Of a stretch of 64,000 bases of DNA, positions 15,928 through 27,000 are shown piece by piece. The stretch comes from Yinghuangia aomiensis (GTDB taxonomy: Bacteria > Actinomycetota > Actinomycetes > Streptomycetales > Streptomycetaceae). The notes beneath the pieces are model-generated. The model made no database searches. It was not told the origin of the DNA and was given only the letters and a program-made list of their open reading frames with translations. The stretch spans positions 186,001 through 250,000 of the forward strand of contig NZ_BAABHS010000005.1 in NCBI RefSeq assembly GCF_039542225.1, written 5' to 3'. Both the position numbers and the translations under genes were made by a program. How positions within the stretch are numbered: the stretch's first letter is position 1; each line of letters begins with the position of its first letter.

Positions 15928-16992
15928 ATGTCCACGCCGTTCTCGATTGTCGATCTGTTCGCCGGGCCCGGCGGACTCGATCTTGCGGCGCGGCAACTGG
16001 GCATTCCCGCGGTAGGCATCGAGTGGGACCCCGGTGCCTGCGAGACCCGCAAGGCGAACGGCCTGGCCACGAAATCGGGCGATGTCCGCGAGTCCGGGCC
16101 CGCGCTGTTCACACAAGCGAATGTCCTTGCGGGCGGGCCCCCGTGCCAAACATTCACGGTGGCCGGGAACGGCAGCGGGCGAAAAGCCTTGGACCAAGTC
16201 TACGCGTTTGCCAAGCGCCTCGTGGCCCGTGAAGCGCTGAAGACGATCCGCGACGATCTCGAAGAGCTGGGCGACGAACGCACCGGCCTCGTTCTGGAGC
16301 CGCTGCGCTGGGCCTTGGAGGCCCGCGACGCAGGCCGCCCCTTCGAGGCGATCGTCCTCGAGCAGGTCCCCGCGGTCCGCCCGGTGTGGGAGAGGTACGC
16401 CGAGTTGCTCGAGGACGAGGGCTACACGTGCGCGGTCCCCAAGGTCCTGCGCACGGAGGAATACGGTGTCCCGCAAACCCGCCGTCGCGCGATCTTCATT
16501 GCCCGCCTACGCAACTCGACCCACCTGCCCGGCGTTCCGCGCATGCCCCAGCCCACGCACGACGTCTTCAACCCCCTGAAGAAAGCTCGGGCCGCCCGTC
16601 TGGTCAGCCCGACGGCCCCCGTGTCGATGGCCACCGCGCTCCCGGAGCGACCGGCCCCATTCGTGGTGATCTCCAACTACGGAACCGGCGGCGACCCGAA
16701 GGCCCGTGGGCGTCGCTACTCCCACGAGCCGTCGGCGACCGTCACCGGCAAGGTGTCCCGGAACCGGGTGGAGGCGCCCGACGGGACCAGCACGGATCGG
16801 TTCAGCACATCCGAGATGGGGCAATTGCAGACATTCCCTGCCGCACCTGACTGGAAGTGGGCAGGTAAGGACATTTCTCAGCAAATCGGAAACGCTGTAC
16901 CGCCACGCCTCGGCATGCACATCCTCGCGGCCGCCCTGGACATCCCCCGGGAGGACCTCGAGGCGGCGATCCGGAAGCACTACGCGTACTGA
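15928..16992 (+). CDS. C5-cytosine DNA methyltransferase (DISARM-associated type)
   Basis: A 354-residue methyltransferase with the full motif set: motif I VDLFAGPGGLDLAARQLG (about residues 8-25), motif IV GGPPCQTFT with catalytic cysteine (about 69-77), motif VI LEQVPAV (the usual ENV changed to EQV), motif VIII VPQTRRRAIF (about 181-190) and motif X SQQIGNAVPPRLG (about 325-337). A target-recognition region lies between VIII and X. It would methylate a sequence motif in host DNA to mark self. ATG 15928 follows AAGGAAG. It converges with the helicase operon; in DISARM the equivalent is DrmMII. Confidence 0.83.
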   Translation: MSTPFSIVDLFAGPGGLDLAARQLGIPAVGIEWDPGACETRKANGLATKSGDVRESGPALFTQANVLAGGPPCQTFTVAGNGSGRKALDQVYAFAKRLVAREALKTIRDDLEELGDERTGLVLEPLRWALEARDAGRPFEAIVLEQVPAVRPVWERYAELLEDEGYTCAVPKVLRTEEYGVPQTRRRAIFIARLRNSTHLPGVPRMPQPTHDVFNPLKKARAARLVSPTAPVSMATALPERPAPFVVISNYGTGGDPKARGRRYSHEPSATVTGKVSRNRVEAPDGTSTDRFSTSEMGQLQTFPAAPDWKWAGKDISQQIGNAVPPRLGMHILAAALDIPREDLEAAIRKHYAY

Positions 16993-17015
16993 CCGCGTCG
17001 ATCGTCGAGTCTGCT

Positions 17016-17040
17016 CGGTGCGGGCCCGACGTCCGCACCG
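17016..17040. terminator. Bidirectional terminator between methyltransferase and DrmB genes
   Basis: CGGTGCGG (17016-17023) pairs with CCGCACCG (17033-17040) around a nine-base loop, in the 65-base gap between the convergent methyltransferase and drmB-like genes. An A-tract (AAAAAA near 17060) just inside drmB adds little for the plus strand because it lies 20 bases further on. Confidence 0.5.
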
Positions 17041-17057
17041 ACCGGACGTTCGGCACG

Positions 17058-18905
17058 TCAAAAAAGGCCCGGCACCGCCCCGTCCGGCGTGCCGACGAGC
17101 GCGACCCGGTCGAGGAAGGCGTTGTTCGTCTCGCAGCTGGTCTCCGGAAGCAGGACGCACGCGTGGCAGGCCGCGAGATTGACACTTTCGGCGCCGCTCA
17201 CCGCCGCCTCGGAACACAGGGGATCGTTGGAGCACCATGAGGCGCGAAGCAGCGCGGATTCCAACGAGGCGGCAAGACGCTCGGGTTCGCCCTGGGCGAC
17301 GATTCCGCCGAGGCTCCCCGCCGAGTCGCTGGTCGCCGTGTAGATGAGGAAGCCCGCCATGTCGTCGCCGACGTACAGGCGCTCGCGCAGGGACGCGGCC
17401 GGGTAACCGCCGTCGAGGCTCCACTCGTTGACGAGCAGATGCGCCAGAGTGTGCACGGCCAGATAGCGAGGGGAAACCGGGGAGGGTGGTACGGGCCGGT
17501 CGGTGTTGGCATAGCGCTCTCGGAGCAACGCTTCGTGATTGCGTCGGATGCGTTCCGCACGAGCCCGCGGCTGGGGCTGCCGCTCCCATGCGTCGAGACG
17601 TTCCGAATCGAGGCGGACGAAGACGCCCTCCCCGCTGACCTCGATGGCAGGTAGCCAGCCCGGCTTCCCGAGAGCGAGCGCGGCCCGGCGCGAGCTGCTC
17701 GCGGGATCACCGACGGCCGGCTCCTCGACCCGGGTGAAGGAATGCAAGGCGCGGATCTCACGGACCCGCTTGACGAGCATGACCTGGCCGATGCCGTCCG
17801 GTGTTCCCGCACCCCCCGGCCGCTCGCAGACGAAGTCCTGGACTTCCTCGCGCCCGCCCTCCGAACGCTCGTGCTGGAGGGTCCGATATTCCTCCTGGTA
17901 GAGGACATCGCGCGGTGACGGCGCGGTGTGATCACCGGTCGGCTGTTCCGCTTCGGCCTCACGGACGCGCCGCACGGCGGCGATGGCATCGTCGACGGTC
18001 AGGCCTCGGTTCTTCTCCTCGAACTTCGAGATCCTCAGGAAGGTGCGGATGGCTTCCTCGGGCTCGTCCTGGATGTTGCCCCAATGGGGACCGAGTGCCT
18101 TGAGCACGCCGTCGCTCCACGGCGGAATGGACAGGGCCGAGTGGACCACCGGGTACCACACCGTGGAGGAACCACGCTGAAGGGTGCGCGGCGGTTCGCC
18201 GCACTCCTGCGCGGGAGCGTCCTTGAGCCAGGGGCGACGTCCGGTGCACCGAATGCCCAGGTCGCGCAGCGCCTGACTGCGGAAGGCCCCCTCCATGGAC
18301 ACCTCCTTGACCCCGCAGGTACAGCCGACGACGACACCGCGGAGGGACGCCGTGGAGCCTTCCGCGCGCAGTCGCAGTTTTCCTCCACAGGGGCCCGCCG
18401 ATCCGGCGTCGCGCGGTGCCTGAGAAGAAGAGCGGTGGACCCACTTCCAGTACGGGAAGTCGTCGAGGTGGCCGTTGACGCAGGCCATCACGAAGCGGGA
18501 CGGGACGAGATCCCGTTCGCATGCACCGCAAATCGCCTTGTCCCGCGGCGGGTTGAACTTCGAGTAGTACTGCAGCTCGCGGCATTCGGGGCACGAGTAC
18601 AGCTGCGGGAACCGACGGGCGCGCACCCCGTCGCGGGCCTCGTCCGGGTCGACGGCAGGCGGCAATTTGAACTCGTGAACACCTGTCGCCCTGGTGAGGC
18701 GCGGCTCCCAGAGTGTTCGGGACCGGCTGACGTCCCAGGTGTCGAGTCCGGCGATCACGAAGGACTCGTTGTCGACCGCGATCATCGAACCGACACCGTA
18801 GGTGGTGACGACCTGGGCACGGCGGATCTCGCCGAGCCTGCGCAGGGTCGTGAGCGGCGCGCCGGGTCGGGCGGTTCCGCGCTTGCGCGGGGGCGGAGGG
18901 GTCAT
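17058..18905 (-). CDS. drmB: DrmB-like DUF1998 protein
   Basis: A 615-residue protein resembling DISARM DrmB. It opens with the family signature TYGVGSMIAVDNESFV (about residues 34-49). A zinc-binding part follows: CPEC (about 100) and CGAC (about 122), then ACVNGHLDDFPYWKW, a strongly conserved block. The C-terminal DUF1998 domain runs from SPRYLAVHTLAHLL to the cysteine cluster CSNDPLC / CHAC / C (about 480-600). DrmB works with the DrmA helicase; in studied DISARM the DrmAB pair binds and remodels incoming DNA. Its ATG overlaps the drmA stop by four bases, and it is last in the operon. Confidence 0.82.
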   Translation of the reverse strand: MTPPPPRKRGTARPGAPLTTLRRLGEIRRAQVVTTYGVGSMIAVDNESFVIAGLDTWDVSRSRTLWEPRLTRATGVHEFKLPPAVDPDEARDGVRARRFPQLYSCPECRELQYYSKFNPPRDKAICGACERDLVPSRFVMACVNGHLDDFPYWKWVHRSSSQAPRDAGSAGPCGGKLRLRAEGSTASLRGVVVGCTCGVKEVSMEGAFRSQALRDLGIRCTGRRPWLKDAPAQECGEPPRTLQRGSSTVWYPVVHSALSIPPWSDGVLKALGPHWGNIQDEPEEAIRTFLRISKFEEKNRGLTVDDAIAAVRRVREAEAEQPTGDHTAPSPRDVLYQEEYRTLQHERSEGGREEVQDFVCERPGGAGTPDGIGQVMLVKRVREIRALHSFTRVEEPAVGDPASSSRRAALALGKPGWLPAIEVSGEGVFVRLDSERLDAWERQPQPRARAERIRRNHEALLRERYANTDRPVPPSPVSPRYLAVHTLAHLLVNEWSLDGGYPAASLRERLYVGDDMAGFLIYTATSDSAGSLGGIVAQGEPERLAASLESALLRASWCSNDPLCSEAAVSGAESVNLAACHACVLLPETSCETNNAFLDRVALVGTPDGAVPGLF

Positions 18906-21900
18906 CGCTTCTCCAGGAAGAAGGTCGAAGAGGCATCCACGTCGCGCAGGCTCCACAACGTGGGCCAGCCCGCGCGTCCTTCCGGGACGTCGTTGTCGTA
19001 CGAGACGAGAAGACCGGTCCTGCCACTCTTGGGGTGGGCCTCGTAGAGCAGATTCGGATCGTCGGCCGCAGCCGACCGCCACCAGTCGACGAACTCGTCG
19101 AAGGCGGCCGCGGTGGCCGCATGTTCGTCGGGCGCAACGTTGGCAACCCGTGCCAGCAGCGCATCGCGAACGGCACCGTCGACCCGGTCGACGAACTGTT
19201 CTATGCGGGCCGCCGCGGCATTCTCGCCCGCGCCCGGGATCGTCAACCGCGTCAATGCGACGATCACGGCGTGCAGACCGCGATCGCGGGCACGCGCCGA
19301 GAAGGGCGTAACACTGCTGGACTCGACCTCGCGGTAGAGGGCCGAGTGGAAGTGCTGGAAGCTCTCGTAGTGCGAACGGTCCCGGGAGCGAGTGGAGTTG
19401 AGCATCACGGCAACCAGTCCCGGATGACGTCGACCGACCCGGCTGGTGGCCTGGATGTATTCGGCGGTGGTCTGCGGCTGTCCCATGACCGCCATCAGGC
19501 CGAGACGATCGATGTCGACACCGACGGAGATCATGTTCGTGGCGAGCAGCACGTCGGTGGCGTCCGGGGACGGGAACCTGCGTTCGACGTCCTTGAGACG
19601 CTTGGGGATGTCGCTCGCGCCGGCCCGACTGCTCAGCTCCGTCACCGCCTCGGGACGACGCGGCTTCTCGACGCCGTCGCGAACGGCGAGTTGCTCCATA
19701 CGGTCCTGCACGTCGTCGAGGACCTGGAGTTCGGCGGCGGACAACAGTCGCAGGCTGTTGAAGTAGCCGACCAACGTCCAGTAGGCGTCCTTGACCTCGT
19801 CGTCGGCGTCGCCGATGTGGATCTGGTGCAGCAGCGCGGCATAGGTACGGATCAGCAACGTCGCCTGGCTGGTGCTCGAGGTCAACAGGCCGATGTACCG
19901 ACGGGTGGCTTTGTCCTCGCGGGGGGACTCGACCGCGAACCAGGAGTCGCGGGAGTCGAGTCCGGCCGGCGGGAACTGACGGACTTCGCGGTCGAACAGG
20001 TGCAGGCCCTGGTCCTCGGCGCGCCGGATGGTCGCCGTGGAGGCGATCACCTTGGGTCGGTTCGCCAGGATGTCCACCGCGGTCTCGTACAGCCCGGTGA
20101 GGGTGCCGAGCGGGCCGGAGATGAGGTGGAGTTCGTCCTGGACGATCAGCTCCGGTGGTTTGGTCTCCGCCAGATCGCGGTTGAACAGCGCGGCGGTCCG
20201 CTCCCGCCACGGCATGGACGCGAACTTGTCGACGGTGGCGATGATCAGCGTCGGATGGGCGGCGTAGATCGAGTCGTCGACCAGATGCACCGGGAGTCCG
20301 TCGCCGCGGTGGAACGCACAGTCCGCATCCGGACAGTGGACGTACATGCGGCCATGGTCCGGGACCGCTGCGTAGTTCGAGGCGTCGAGGCGGGTGCCGC
20401 ACCAGGGGCACGCCTGGAGCTGGACCGGATTCTCCTTGTCGAGCGAGCGTCCGCCGGTGCGCAGCACGTCCAACTTCGCGGCGGCCGTCGCCAGGTCGTT
20501 CGGAGTTGCCGACTTCCCCACCCACATGCCGATGGAGATGCTGTCCCGTCCCAGCTCGGCCTCATGGCGGGAGCGGATCAGCTCCATGGCGCAGATCAGT
20601 GCGGTGGCGCGTTCGAACTGCTGGAGCGTCAGCAGTCTCAGTGTGTAGCGCATCAGCACGGTGACCCCACCGCCGTGCAGGGGATCTTCGAGGCGACGCA
20701 GGAAGGTGGTGAACGCGATCAGGCCGAGGTAGGCCTCCGTCTTGCCACCGCCGGTGGGGAACCAGAGCAGGTCGGCGATTCCGCGGTCGGGATGGTCGTC
20801 CTCGACGATGCCCGGCAGGCACAGCAGCAGGAAGCAGATTTGGAAGGGGCGCCAGTACTCTTTGCTTTCGTCCGCTCCGCCCGGCGGCTTGCCCGCCTTG
20901 ACCCAGGATGTTCGTGCGCGTTGTTCGACCATGGCGCGGTTGGCGAGTCGGAACGCCCTCATCACGTGGGGGTGCGCGGGATCGGAAAGCAAGGCAAGGC
21001 CCGAACTCATGCGCGTGAGCGCGATCTCGCACGCGTCGATCTGTTCCTGCGCAGCGGCGTGGTACTCGGTGCCGGCCAGGGTCGCCGCCTCTGCCTTGCG
21101 TTCGTCGATCCAGGCCCGATAGCCGTCGAGAAGTACACCGAGAGCGTGCACCACCACATGCGGATCGGCAGTGCCGAGACCCTGCATGGAGAGCGCGTCC
21201 ACGACGATGGAGCGATTCGAGTCGGTCTGCAGCACCTCGTGCACGGGCACGAATTCGGTTCGGACCTCCGCGACGGCGGCACGCACCGCGGTTGCGGCAC
21301 CGATCGGCGGAGGCGTCCAGTCCCAAGCAGCCGCGCAACCATGACCGGTGGCGAACCCGGGAGCGTGCCGATGGAGCAACCGGCTCAGCATCAACTCCCG
21401 GTCCCGACTTCCGGAAGAGGTACGACGTTCCACGAACGGCTCGACACCGATGGTGAGTGCACGAACCCGGAGAACCAGTTGGTAGAAGCAGACGGCGTCC
21501 TTCAGCGCTCCGGCGCCGACCGTGTGGGTGTTGATCAGCGTGACGGTGACCGTGACGGTCCCGTGCTCGCCTCGGGGACGCACCAGGACGCGCAGTTCGA
21601 GTCCCTCGGCGAGCGGGTGTCCGACCGTGTCCGGCCTTGTCACGTCCACCGCGACATCGGGTAGGTCGAGCGGCACCCGACGCCAGCGCTCGCGTTGCTC
21701 CCGGGTGCTGCGGGCCTCTATGCGCGACGCGACGACGGGGTTGCCGTCGGCGTCCTCGGGCCGGTAGACGGCGGCTGTGGTCCGCACCACGATCCGCTCC
21801 GCCACCGCCGGGTCTACGGCAAAGGTGAGCCCCATCGAGGACGGCCGCCGAACGTTGGCAAGCGAAATGCTGCGCTCGACCGCGTCCTCCTCGCCGTCGC

Positions 21901-22132
21901 CGCCGCGCACGAGCGCGAGAGTGTCGTCTCCGTCGGTCTCGTAGCCCTCCCGGCTGTCGCGAACTCCCTCCGGCGTCTCCTGGGGGAACAGGACGCCGAC
22001 CGGATACATCGTCACCGGTGCGTCGTCCTTGAGGATCTCCTCCTCGCCGCCGGCCGGCCCCAGAAGGTCCAGGCGGAGAGCAGCGGCGAGCCGATCGCGC
22101 AGGACGTAGTAGTCGTGGATGGAGGTGCTCAT
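18902..22132 (-). CDS. drmA: DrmA-like SF2 helicase
   Basis: A 1,076-residue helicase of the DISARM DrmA type. A long N-terminal domain (about 1-430) precedes the motor: Walker A WFPTGGGKTEAYLG (about 456-469), a zinc-ribbon-like insert CPWCG...CPDADC (about 575-605), a DEAD-box variant QDELHLISG (about 664-672), motif III STATI (about 697-701) and motifs V-VI ATNMISVGVDID ... ATSRVGRRHPG (about 865-905). This 'DELH' box and zinc insert recur in DrmA and related DUF1998-partnered helicases. It starts at ATG 22132, overlapping the UvrD-like stop, and its stop overlaps drmB, so subunits are made together. Confidence 0.84.
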   Translation of the reverse strand: MSTSIHDYYVLRDRLAAALRLDLLGPAGGEEEILKDDAPVTMYPVGVLFPQETPEGVRDSREGYETDGDDTLALVRGGDGEEDAVERSISLANVRRPSSMGLTFAVDPAVAERIVVRTTAAVYRPEDADGNPVVASRIEARSTREQRERWRRVPLDLPDVAVDVTRPDTVGHPLAEGLELRVLVRPRGEHGTVTVTVTLINTHTVGAGALKDAVCFYQLVLRVRALTIGVEPFVERRTSSGSRDRELMLSRLLHRHAPGFATGHGCAAAWDWTPPPIGAATAVRAAVAEVRTEFVPVHEVLQTDSNRSIVVDALSMQGLGTADPHVVVHALGVLLDGYRAWIDERKAEAATLAGTEYHAAAQEQIDACEIALTRMSSGLALLSDPAHPHVMRAFRLANRAMVEQRARTSWVKAGKPPGGADESKEYWRPFQICFLLLCLPGIVEDDHPDRGIADLLWFPTGGGKTEAYLGLIAFTTFLRRLEDPLHGGGVTVLMRYTLRLLTLQQFERATALICAMELIRSRHEAELGRDSISIGMWVGKSATPNDLATAAAKLDVLRTGGRSLDKENPVQLQACPWCGTRLDASNYAAVPDHGRMYVHCPDADCAFHRGDGLPVHLVDDSIYAAHPTLIIATVDKFASMPWRERTAALFNRDLAETKPPELIVQDELHLISGPLGTLTGLYETAVDILANRPKVIASTATIRRAEDQGLHLFDREVRQFPPAGLDSRDSWFAVESPREDKATRRYIGLLTSSTSQATLLIRTYAALLHQIHIGDADDEVKDAYWTLVGYFNSLRLLSAAELQVLDDVQDRMEQLAVRDGVEKPRRPEAVTELSSRAGASDIPKRLKDVERRFPSPDATDVLLATNMISVGVDIDRLGLMAVMGQPQTTAEYIQATSRVGRRHPGLVAVMLNSTRSRDRSHYESFQHFHSALYREVESSSVTPFSARARDRGLHAVIVALTRLTIPGAGENAAAARIEQFVDRVDGAVRDALLARVANVAPDEHAATAAAFDEFVDWWRSAAADDPNLLYEAHPKSGRTGLLVSYDNDVPEGRAGWPTLWSLRDVDASSTFFLEKR

Positions 22133-24048
22133 GAGGGCCTTCGCTCCGTGTCCGAGTCGTCCGACGGGTCGGTCCAGTCGAAACGCCCGAGGCCGCCGAT
22201 GCGGGGTGCCAGCCAGGCTCCCGAACTGCCCAGCCCGGCACGCTCGGACGCGGCGTCGCTGCCCGCGACGGTTTCGACGCAGTCGATGTGGAGGCCGGTG
22301 ATCCGGCCGGGGAGGCCGTAGTCGGACCACTTGCCGCCGTTGCCGAGCATGAGATGCAGGGCGCGACGGAAAGTCTCCGATACCTCACCGACCGGGCGCC
22401 CGTCGTGGAGGACCGCATACGGAGGAGTCTGCTCCGCGCCTTCGGGCATCCGGTGCAGCAATGCCAGCTCGACGGCATCGCCGTCGCGGACCTCGTGGGC
22501 GAGACGACGCCGCACCTCGACGGGGTCGACCGCGATGTTGCGTACCCCCGGCGGATGCTCGTGGCAGACGTCATGGCCGAGTGCCTCGATGCCGTTGCGG
22601 GCCCACGATCGGCCGCCCCCGATGTACCACCGGTCCAGACGCTTGTCCTTGCGGATCAGCCAGGTGTTGGGACGGTCGAGGCGGTAGAGGTCGTCGCGAG
22701 GCCTGGTCATGGCGACGTAGAGAAGGCGGGCTTCGGCAGACGGGTCGTACTCGATCTTCTTCTTGGCCACAGCCTTGGGTCGCCGCAGCTCCACCGGCTC
22801 CGGCACCAGGACGCGATCGAACTCCAGACCCTTGGCCCGGTGCACCGACGAGACGACCAGCGACGCCAGCTCGGCCGCCGTGAGTTCGTCGGGTAGCCGC
22901 CGCTCCGACACGGCCAGGCGCAACGCGGCAAGCTCGACGCGGCCGCGTCGGTGGCCGGTGACCCGCCGTATCGCTCGGGCGAGCACCGTCGGGTCCAGGT
23001 CCGGCCGCGGGTCCAGTTCGGCTACCAGGTCGGCGAAGCGTGCCTCGGAGATGTCGGCCGCGTCGGTGGCCGCGAGCAGCCCGGCGATCCAGGGAGGTGC
23101 GGGACGATCACGGACGGAGCGTCGGAGCCGGTGGCTCACCCCGGCCTTGTGCAAGGTGTCGCTTATGGAGAGCGCTTGGCCGTTGTCCCGGCACAGGATC
23201 GCCGTCGTCCCGTCGAAGTACCGGAGCGAGTCCAGGACGAAGGTATTGTCCAGTGTGCCGAAGTGGGGGGCCTCGTCGAGCAGGAGTCGCAACTCCCGGT
23301 GGATCTCCTCGGCCTGTACCTCCGCCGGGTCACGGTCGGCGGCCAACCGCTGCAGACGTGGACCGTACGGGAGGGCGACCCGGGCCTGCGGAGTCCGGGC
23401 GCGGAAGTTGTCGTCGAGGCGGATCTCGACCAAGTCCTCGGCGAACGAGCCCCGGATCCAATCGAAGAAGTAGTTCGTCTCCTGCGCCCGTGCGTCCGGG
23501 TCGGCGACCTGGAAGCCGTAGACGGCTTGGGCGCCGTCCCCGACCACCGTGAATCCACTCTGTTCCCGGAAGCGGTCGAGGATCACCTCGACCATCTCCC
23601 GCCGCACCCCGACGAGATCCTGGACCTCGTCGATCAACACGTGGGCGGGAGCACCGAACTCGCCCTCCTCCAGAGCCCCTTGTTCAACGGCCTCGGTGGC
23701 CGCCGTGATGCGCTGATCGAAGGTGCTCTTCGACCAGTCGCGTTCCGGATACGCCCGGCGCAGCAGGGCTGCCGCCCACGAGTCGAAGGTCTGGGCCCGC
23801 ACGCGACGGGCGGCGTCGGCGTGGTTGTCGATCCGCTCGCGCAGCTCGCGCACCGCGGCTCGGGAGAAGCTGAGGACGAGGATCTCGTGCGCCTCCAGTT
23901 CCTCCCGTTCGACCAACGCCTCCAAGCGGCGAACGAGCGTGTGTGTCTTTCCGGCGCCCGCGCCCGCCGTGACCAGCGTGCGGGCGTCCCACGGCTGGTC
24001 GACGACGGACCGCTGCGCAGCGGTGAGCGGATGCTGCAGGTCCGTCAC
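22129..24048 (-). CDS. UvrD/PcrA-like SF1 helicase in the defence operon
   Basis: A 639-residue SF1 helicase. Motifs: Q-motif region LTAAQRSVV (about residues 8-16), Walker A TAGAGAGKTHT (about 27-37), motif II HVLIDEVQDL (about 136-145), motif III GDGAQAVYGF, motif V/VI block SVHRAKGLEFDRVLV and LLYVAMTRPRDDLYRL. It is shorter than canonical UvrD (about 720) and lacks an obvious nuclease domain. The C-terminal 100 residues are distinctive. The likely role is ATP-driven unwinding or displacement on foreign DNA within the same complex or pathway as DrmA. GTG 24048 overlaps the stop of the preceding ATPase-helicase, and its own stop overlaps drmA. It is not a standard DISARM component. Confidence 0.78.
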   Translation of the reverse strand: MTDLQHPLTAAQRSVVDQPWDARTLVTAGAGAGKTHTLVRRLEALVEREELEAHEILVLSFSRAAVRELRERIDNHADAARRVRAQTFDSWAAALLRRAYPERDWSKSTFDQRITAATEAVEQGALEEGEFGAPAHVLIDEVQDLVGVRREMVEVILDRFREQSGFTVVGDGAQAVYGFQVADPDARAQETNYFFDWIRGSFAEDLVEIRLDDNFRARTPQARVALPYGPRLQRLAADRDPAEVQAEEIHRELRLLLDEAPHFGTLDNTFVLDSLRYFDGTTAILCRDNGQALSISDTLHKAGVSHRLRRSVRDRPAPPWIAGLLAATDAADISEARFADLVAELDPRPDLDPTVLARAIRRVTGHRRGRVELAALRLAVSERRLPDELTAAELASLVVSSVHRAKGLEFDRVLVPEPVELRRPKAVAKKKIEYDPSAEARLLYVAMTRPRDDLYRLDRPNTWLIRKDKRLDRWYIGGGRSWARNGIEALGHDVCHEHPPGVRNIAVDPVEVRRRLAHEVRDGDAVELALLHRMPEGAEQTPPYAVLHDGRPVGEVSETFRRALHLMLGNGGKWSDYGLPGRITGLHIDCVETVAGSDAASERAGLGSSGAWLAPRIGGLGRFDWTDPSDDSDTERRPS

Positions 24049-27000
24049 CTTGCCTCGTTCCACAGGTAGTCGAACTGAGTGAAGGCCAGATCACCCTGGA
24101 AATTGACCACGTTGTCGCGGACGTTGAGGATCAGGCAAGTCGGCGTCCCGTTGTTCTTTGGTCCTCGCAGACCGCGGCCGATCATCTGCTGATACACGTT
24201 CGGACTGTACGTGGGCCGGGCGACGACGACCGCACACGTGGCGGGGGCGTCGAAGCCCTGGGCCAGGACCCCGTAATTCGTGAGCACCTGAGTGCGGCCC
24301 TTGCGGAAGTCCTCGATCCGCTTGCGGCGCTCGGCCACGGGCGTGGCCGAGTCGATCGCCGCCGCGCGAATCTGCCGGTCGTTCAGCTTGGCGGCCAGGA
24401 ACTTGGCATGGGCGACCGACGTGGCGAAGACCAGGATCGGCCAGTCCTTGGGCAGGTTCTCGATCTCGTCGATGATGCGCAGGTTGCGGTCCCGGTCCTC
24501 GGCGAGGCGCTGCTCGGCGCGCTTGGGCAGCACACCGAATTGCTGGGAACTGGAGATCTCGTCGGAACTGAGCCGGATCTCGGCGCCCAAGAGTTCCCGG
24601 TGCCTCACACGAGCCAGGACGCCGAGGTCCTGAAGCCGTCGAATGGCTTCATTCTGGTCGCCACCGAAGACGTCGACGTCGAGACGGGTCCCGAACTGGC
24701 GCACCAAACGCCGGGTCAGGTCCTCGTTGTTCCGGTAGGGGGTTGCGGTGAGACCGACCAGGTGGCGACGCGTCGTCGGCGCGTCGACGCCCAGGTGCTC
24801 GAAGATCCGCGAGTACCGGCGCGAAGTGGCCCGATGCGCCTCGTCGACGATGACCAAGGCGGCGTCCCGCAGCCAGGCGTAGTCGTCCTGACCGAGCACA
24901 CTCTCCAGTTTGGCGTCGGTGGCCACGACCAGATGCGGCTCGCCCGTCACCGGCGAGGACTCGTTGGACGACCAGAGGCGGCTGATGACCAGCGGCATCT
25001 CGGCGCCCACCTTCGACCAAACGAACCGCCAGCTCTGCACGGCCTGTTCACACAATTCGTCGCTCTCCGCGATCCACAGCACCGGCCCGGGAAGCTCGCC
25101 GCGTTTCCGGATCCACCGGATCACCGCCTCGGAGGTGACGCGCGTCTTGCCGGCTCCGGTCGGGATGGACATCATGCCGCGCTGCGGCGCCGGGTTGTCC
25201 AACAGCCGCTGGAGTGCTTGTGCCAGCTGTTCCTGGTAGTCGTGGAGGCCGGGAAACTCGGACGGGCCCTCCACCTGAATGCGCGCCTCCAGCGGCGGCA
25301 CCCGGGAACCGGCGAACGAGTCGGGGAACCCCAGATCGGTGACGAACTTCAGCGCCTTGGCATCGCCGGTGAAGCTGCTCGGCGCGTTGCCGGGGAACGC
25401 GAGCGCCAGGTCCCGGCTGTGAACGCGGAGGATCTCCTCACCGTGGGAGTTGAAGGCCAGTTCGGCGATGCGCCGGGCATCGGGTTGTTCGCCGCCGCGC
25501 TCCGCGATCTCACTGTCGAGAAGACCCGGCGGCAGCTCGGTGCGCAATTCCTCCTCGCCGATCAACAAGGCGATCTTGTCGATGACGCTCTCGGCCTCGA
25601 CGATCTTCCGGAGCCGCGCCCGGGTCTCCCGGTCCTGCTCCTGCCGTGTCTGGAGGTCCAGCACCCCCTTGCAGCCGTGGGCGTCGAGCTTCCAGTCGAA
25701 CTCCCGGTCGGCGGCCATCAGGACGTCGATCGGGGAAAGCGAGTCGAGCACCAGCAGCGTCGACCCGTTGCGGGCCGAGGACAACGGCTTCAGGTCGACG
25801 CCACGCGGTGTGCGGATCTCCTGCTCCAGCTCGCCGCAGCGCTGGACTTTACGATTCTCCACGGCTTTGCCGAGGCGCTGTCGCAGTGGCGGGAATTCGT
25901 CGACCAGCAACGTCGGCCGGGTTGTCCCGGCCTTGCGGAGCTGCTTGCTGATGACGTCCGCGACCTTGAGCATCCCCCACTGCTCGATCATCTGTGCCGC
26001 GGCCGCGGCGTCGGCCTTGTCCGCGACCAGCAGTGCGGGAAGCTGCTCGCGGACGAGTTCGCCGAAGTCGGCCTCGGACGTCGCCACGACGATCTCCGCG
26101 TCGGAACGGACCTCCCAGGATGCCCCCACGCGGCAGCGGGTCAGGGCCGCCTCGGGGAACTCCATGCCGACCCGCAGCATCAGGGCGTAGGCGCGACCGA
26201 TGAACACGTCGTCCTCGCTGACCAGCACGCGATCCAACAGAGCGTGCCAGCGGTTCGCGGGCACCTCCTCGGGGGTGGACGGCATGCGGAGCTTCAGAGC
26301 CTTCGACTCCGAAATATCGGTGACGACGGGCAGGACCTGCGCGTAGGACTTGAGCTGCGGGCCGACCGCCTCGCGCACCGAGGTCAAGCCCAGCGACGTA
26401 CGCACCAAGCCATACTTGGCCAGCATCCAGCGCAGCGGGGAGATCACTTCGGCGCGGCTGTTGACGGAGGCACCGTACGCGCGCGTCCAGCTCTCGACGA
26501 CGCCGGCATCCGGGATTGCCGCGACGAACGCGGCGCGCCCCTCCTCCGACAGGCGCGGCAGGAGATCCAAGGGGCCGGCCGGCGCGGTCCCCTCCACGAC
26601 GAGCCGGTTGATGTTCGTCCGGGGGGCGTCCGCGGCGAGCCGGCGCAGGTACTGGTCGTGCACCGCTTGGCGGTACTCCTCGAACCACCACTGGCGCTTC
26701 GGGTCGTGCGCGACGCGAGGCCGGTCGCTCAGCGAGAGGTCGCGAAAGATCGCGACGTCGGCACCGTGGAAATCCATGTCGACGGCGATCGAGGCGTCCC
26801 TGCTCCCGTCCCCGGGCACGACGACGCCCGGCAGCAGGCACAAATCCATGCGGCGGAAGCGTCCGTCGATCGTGCGGACGTGGAGCGTGGCCGCGGCGTC
26901 CGGGTAGCGGGAGCGGATGCGGTCCACCTGGGCGTTGCCGCCGGCGCTGCGCAGCAACATCCAGAACTGGCTCCAGAGTTCCGGGGTGTAATTGTCGAAA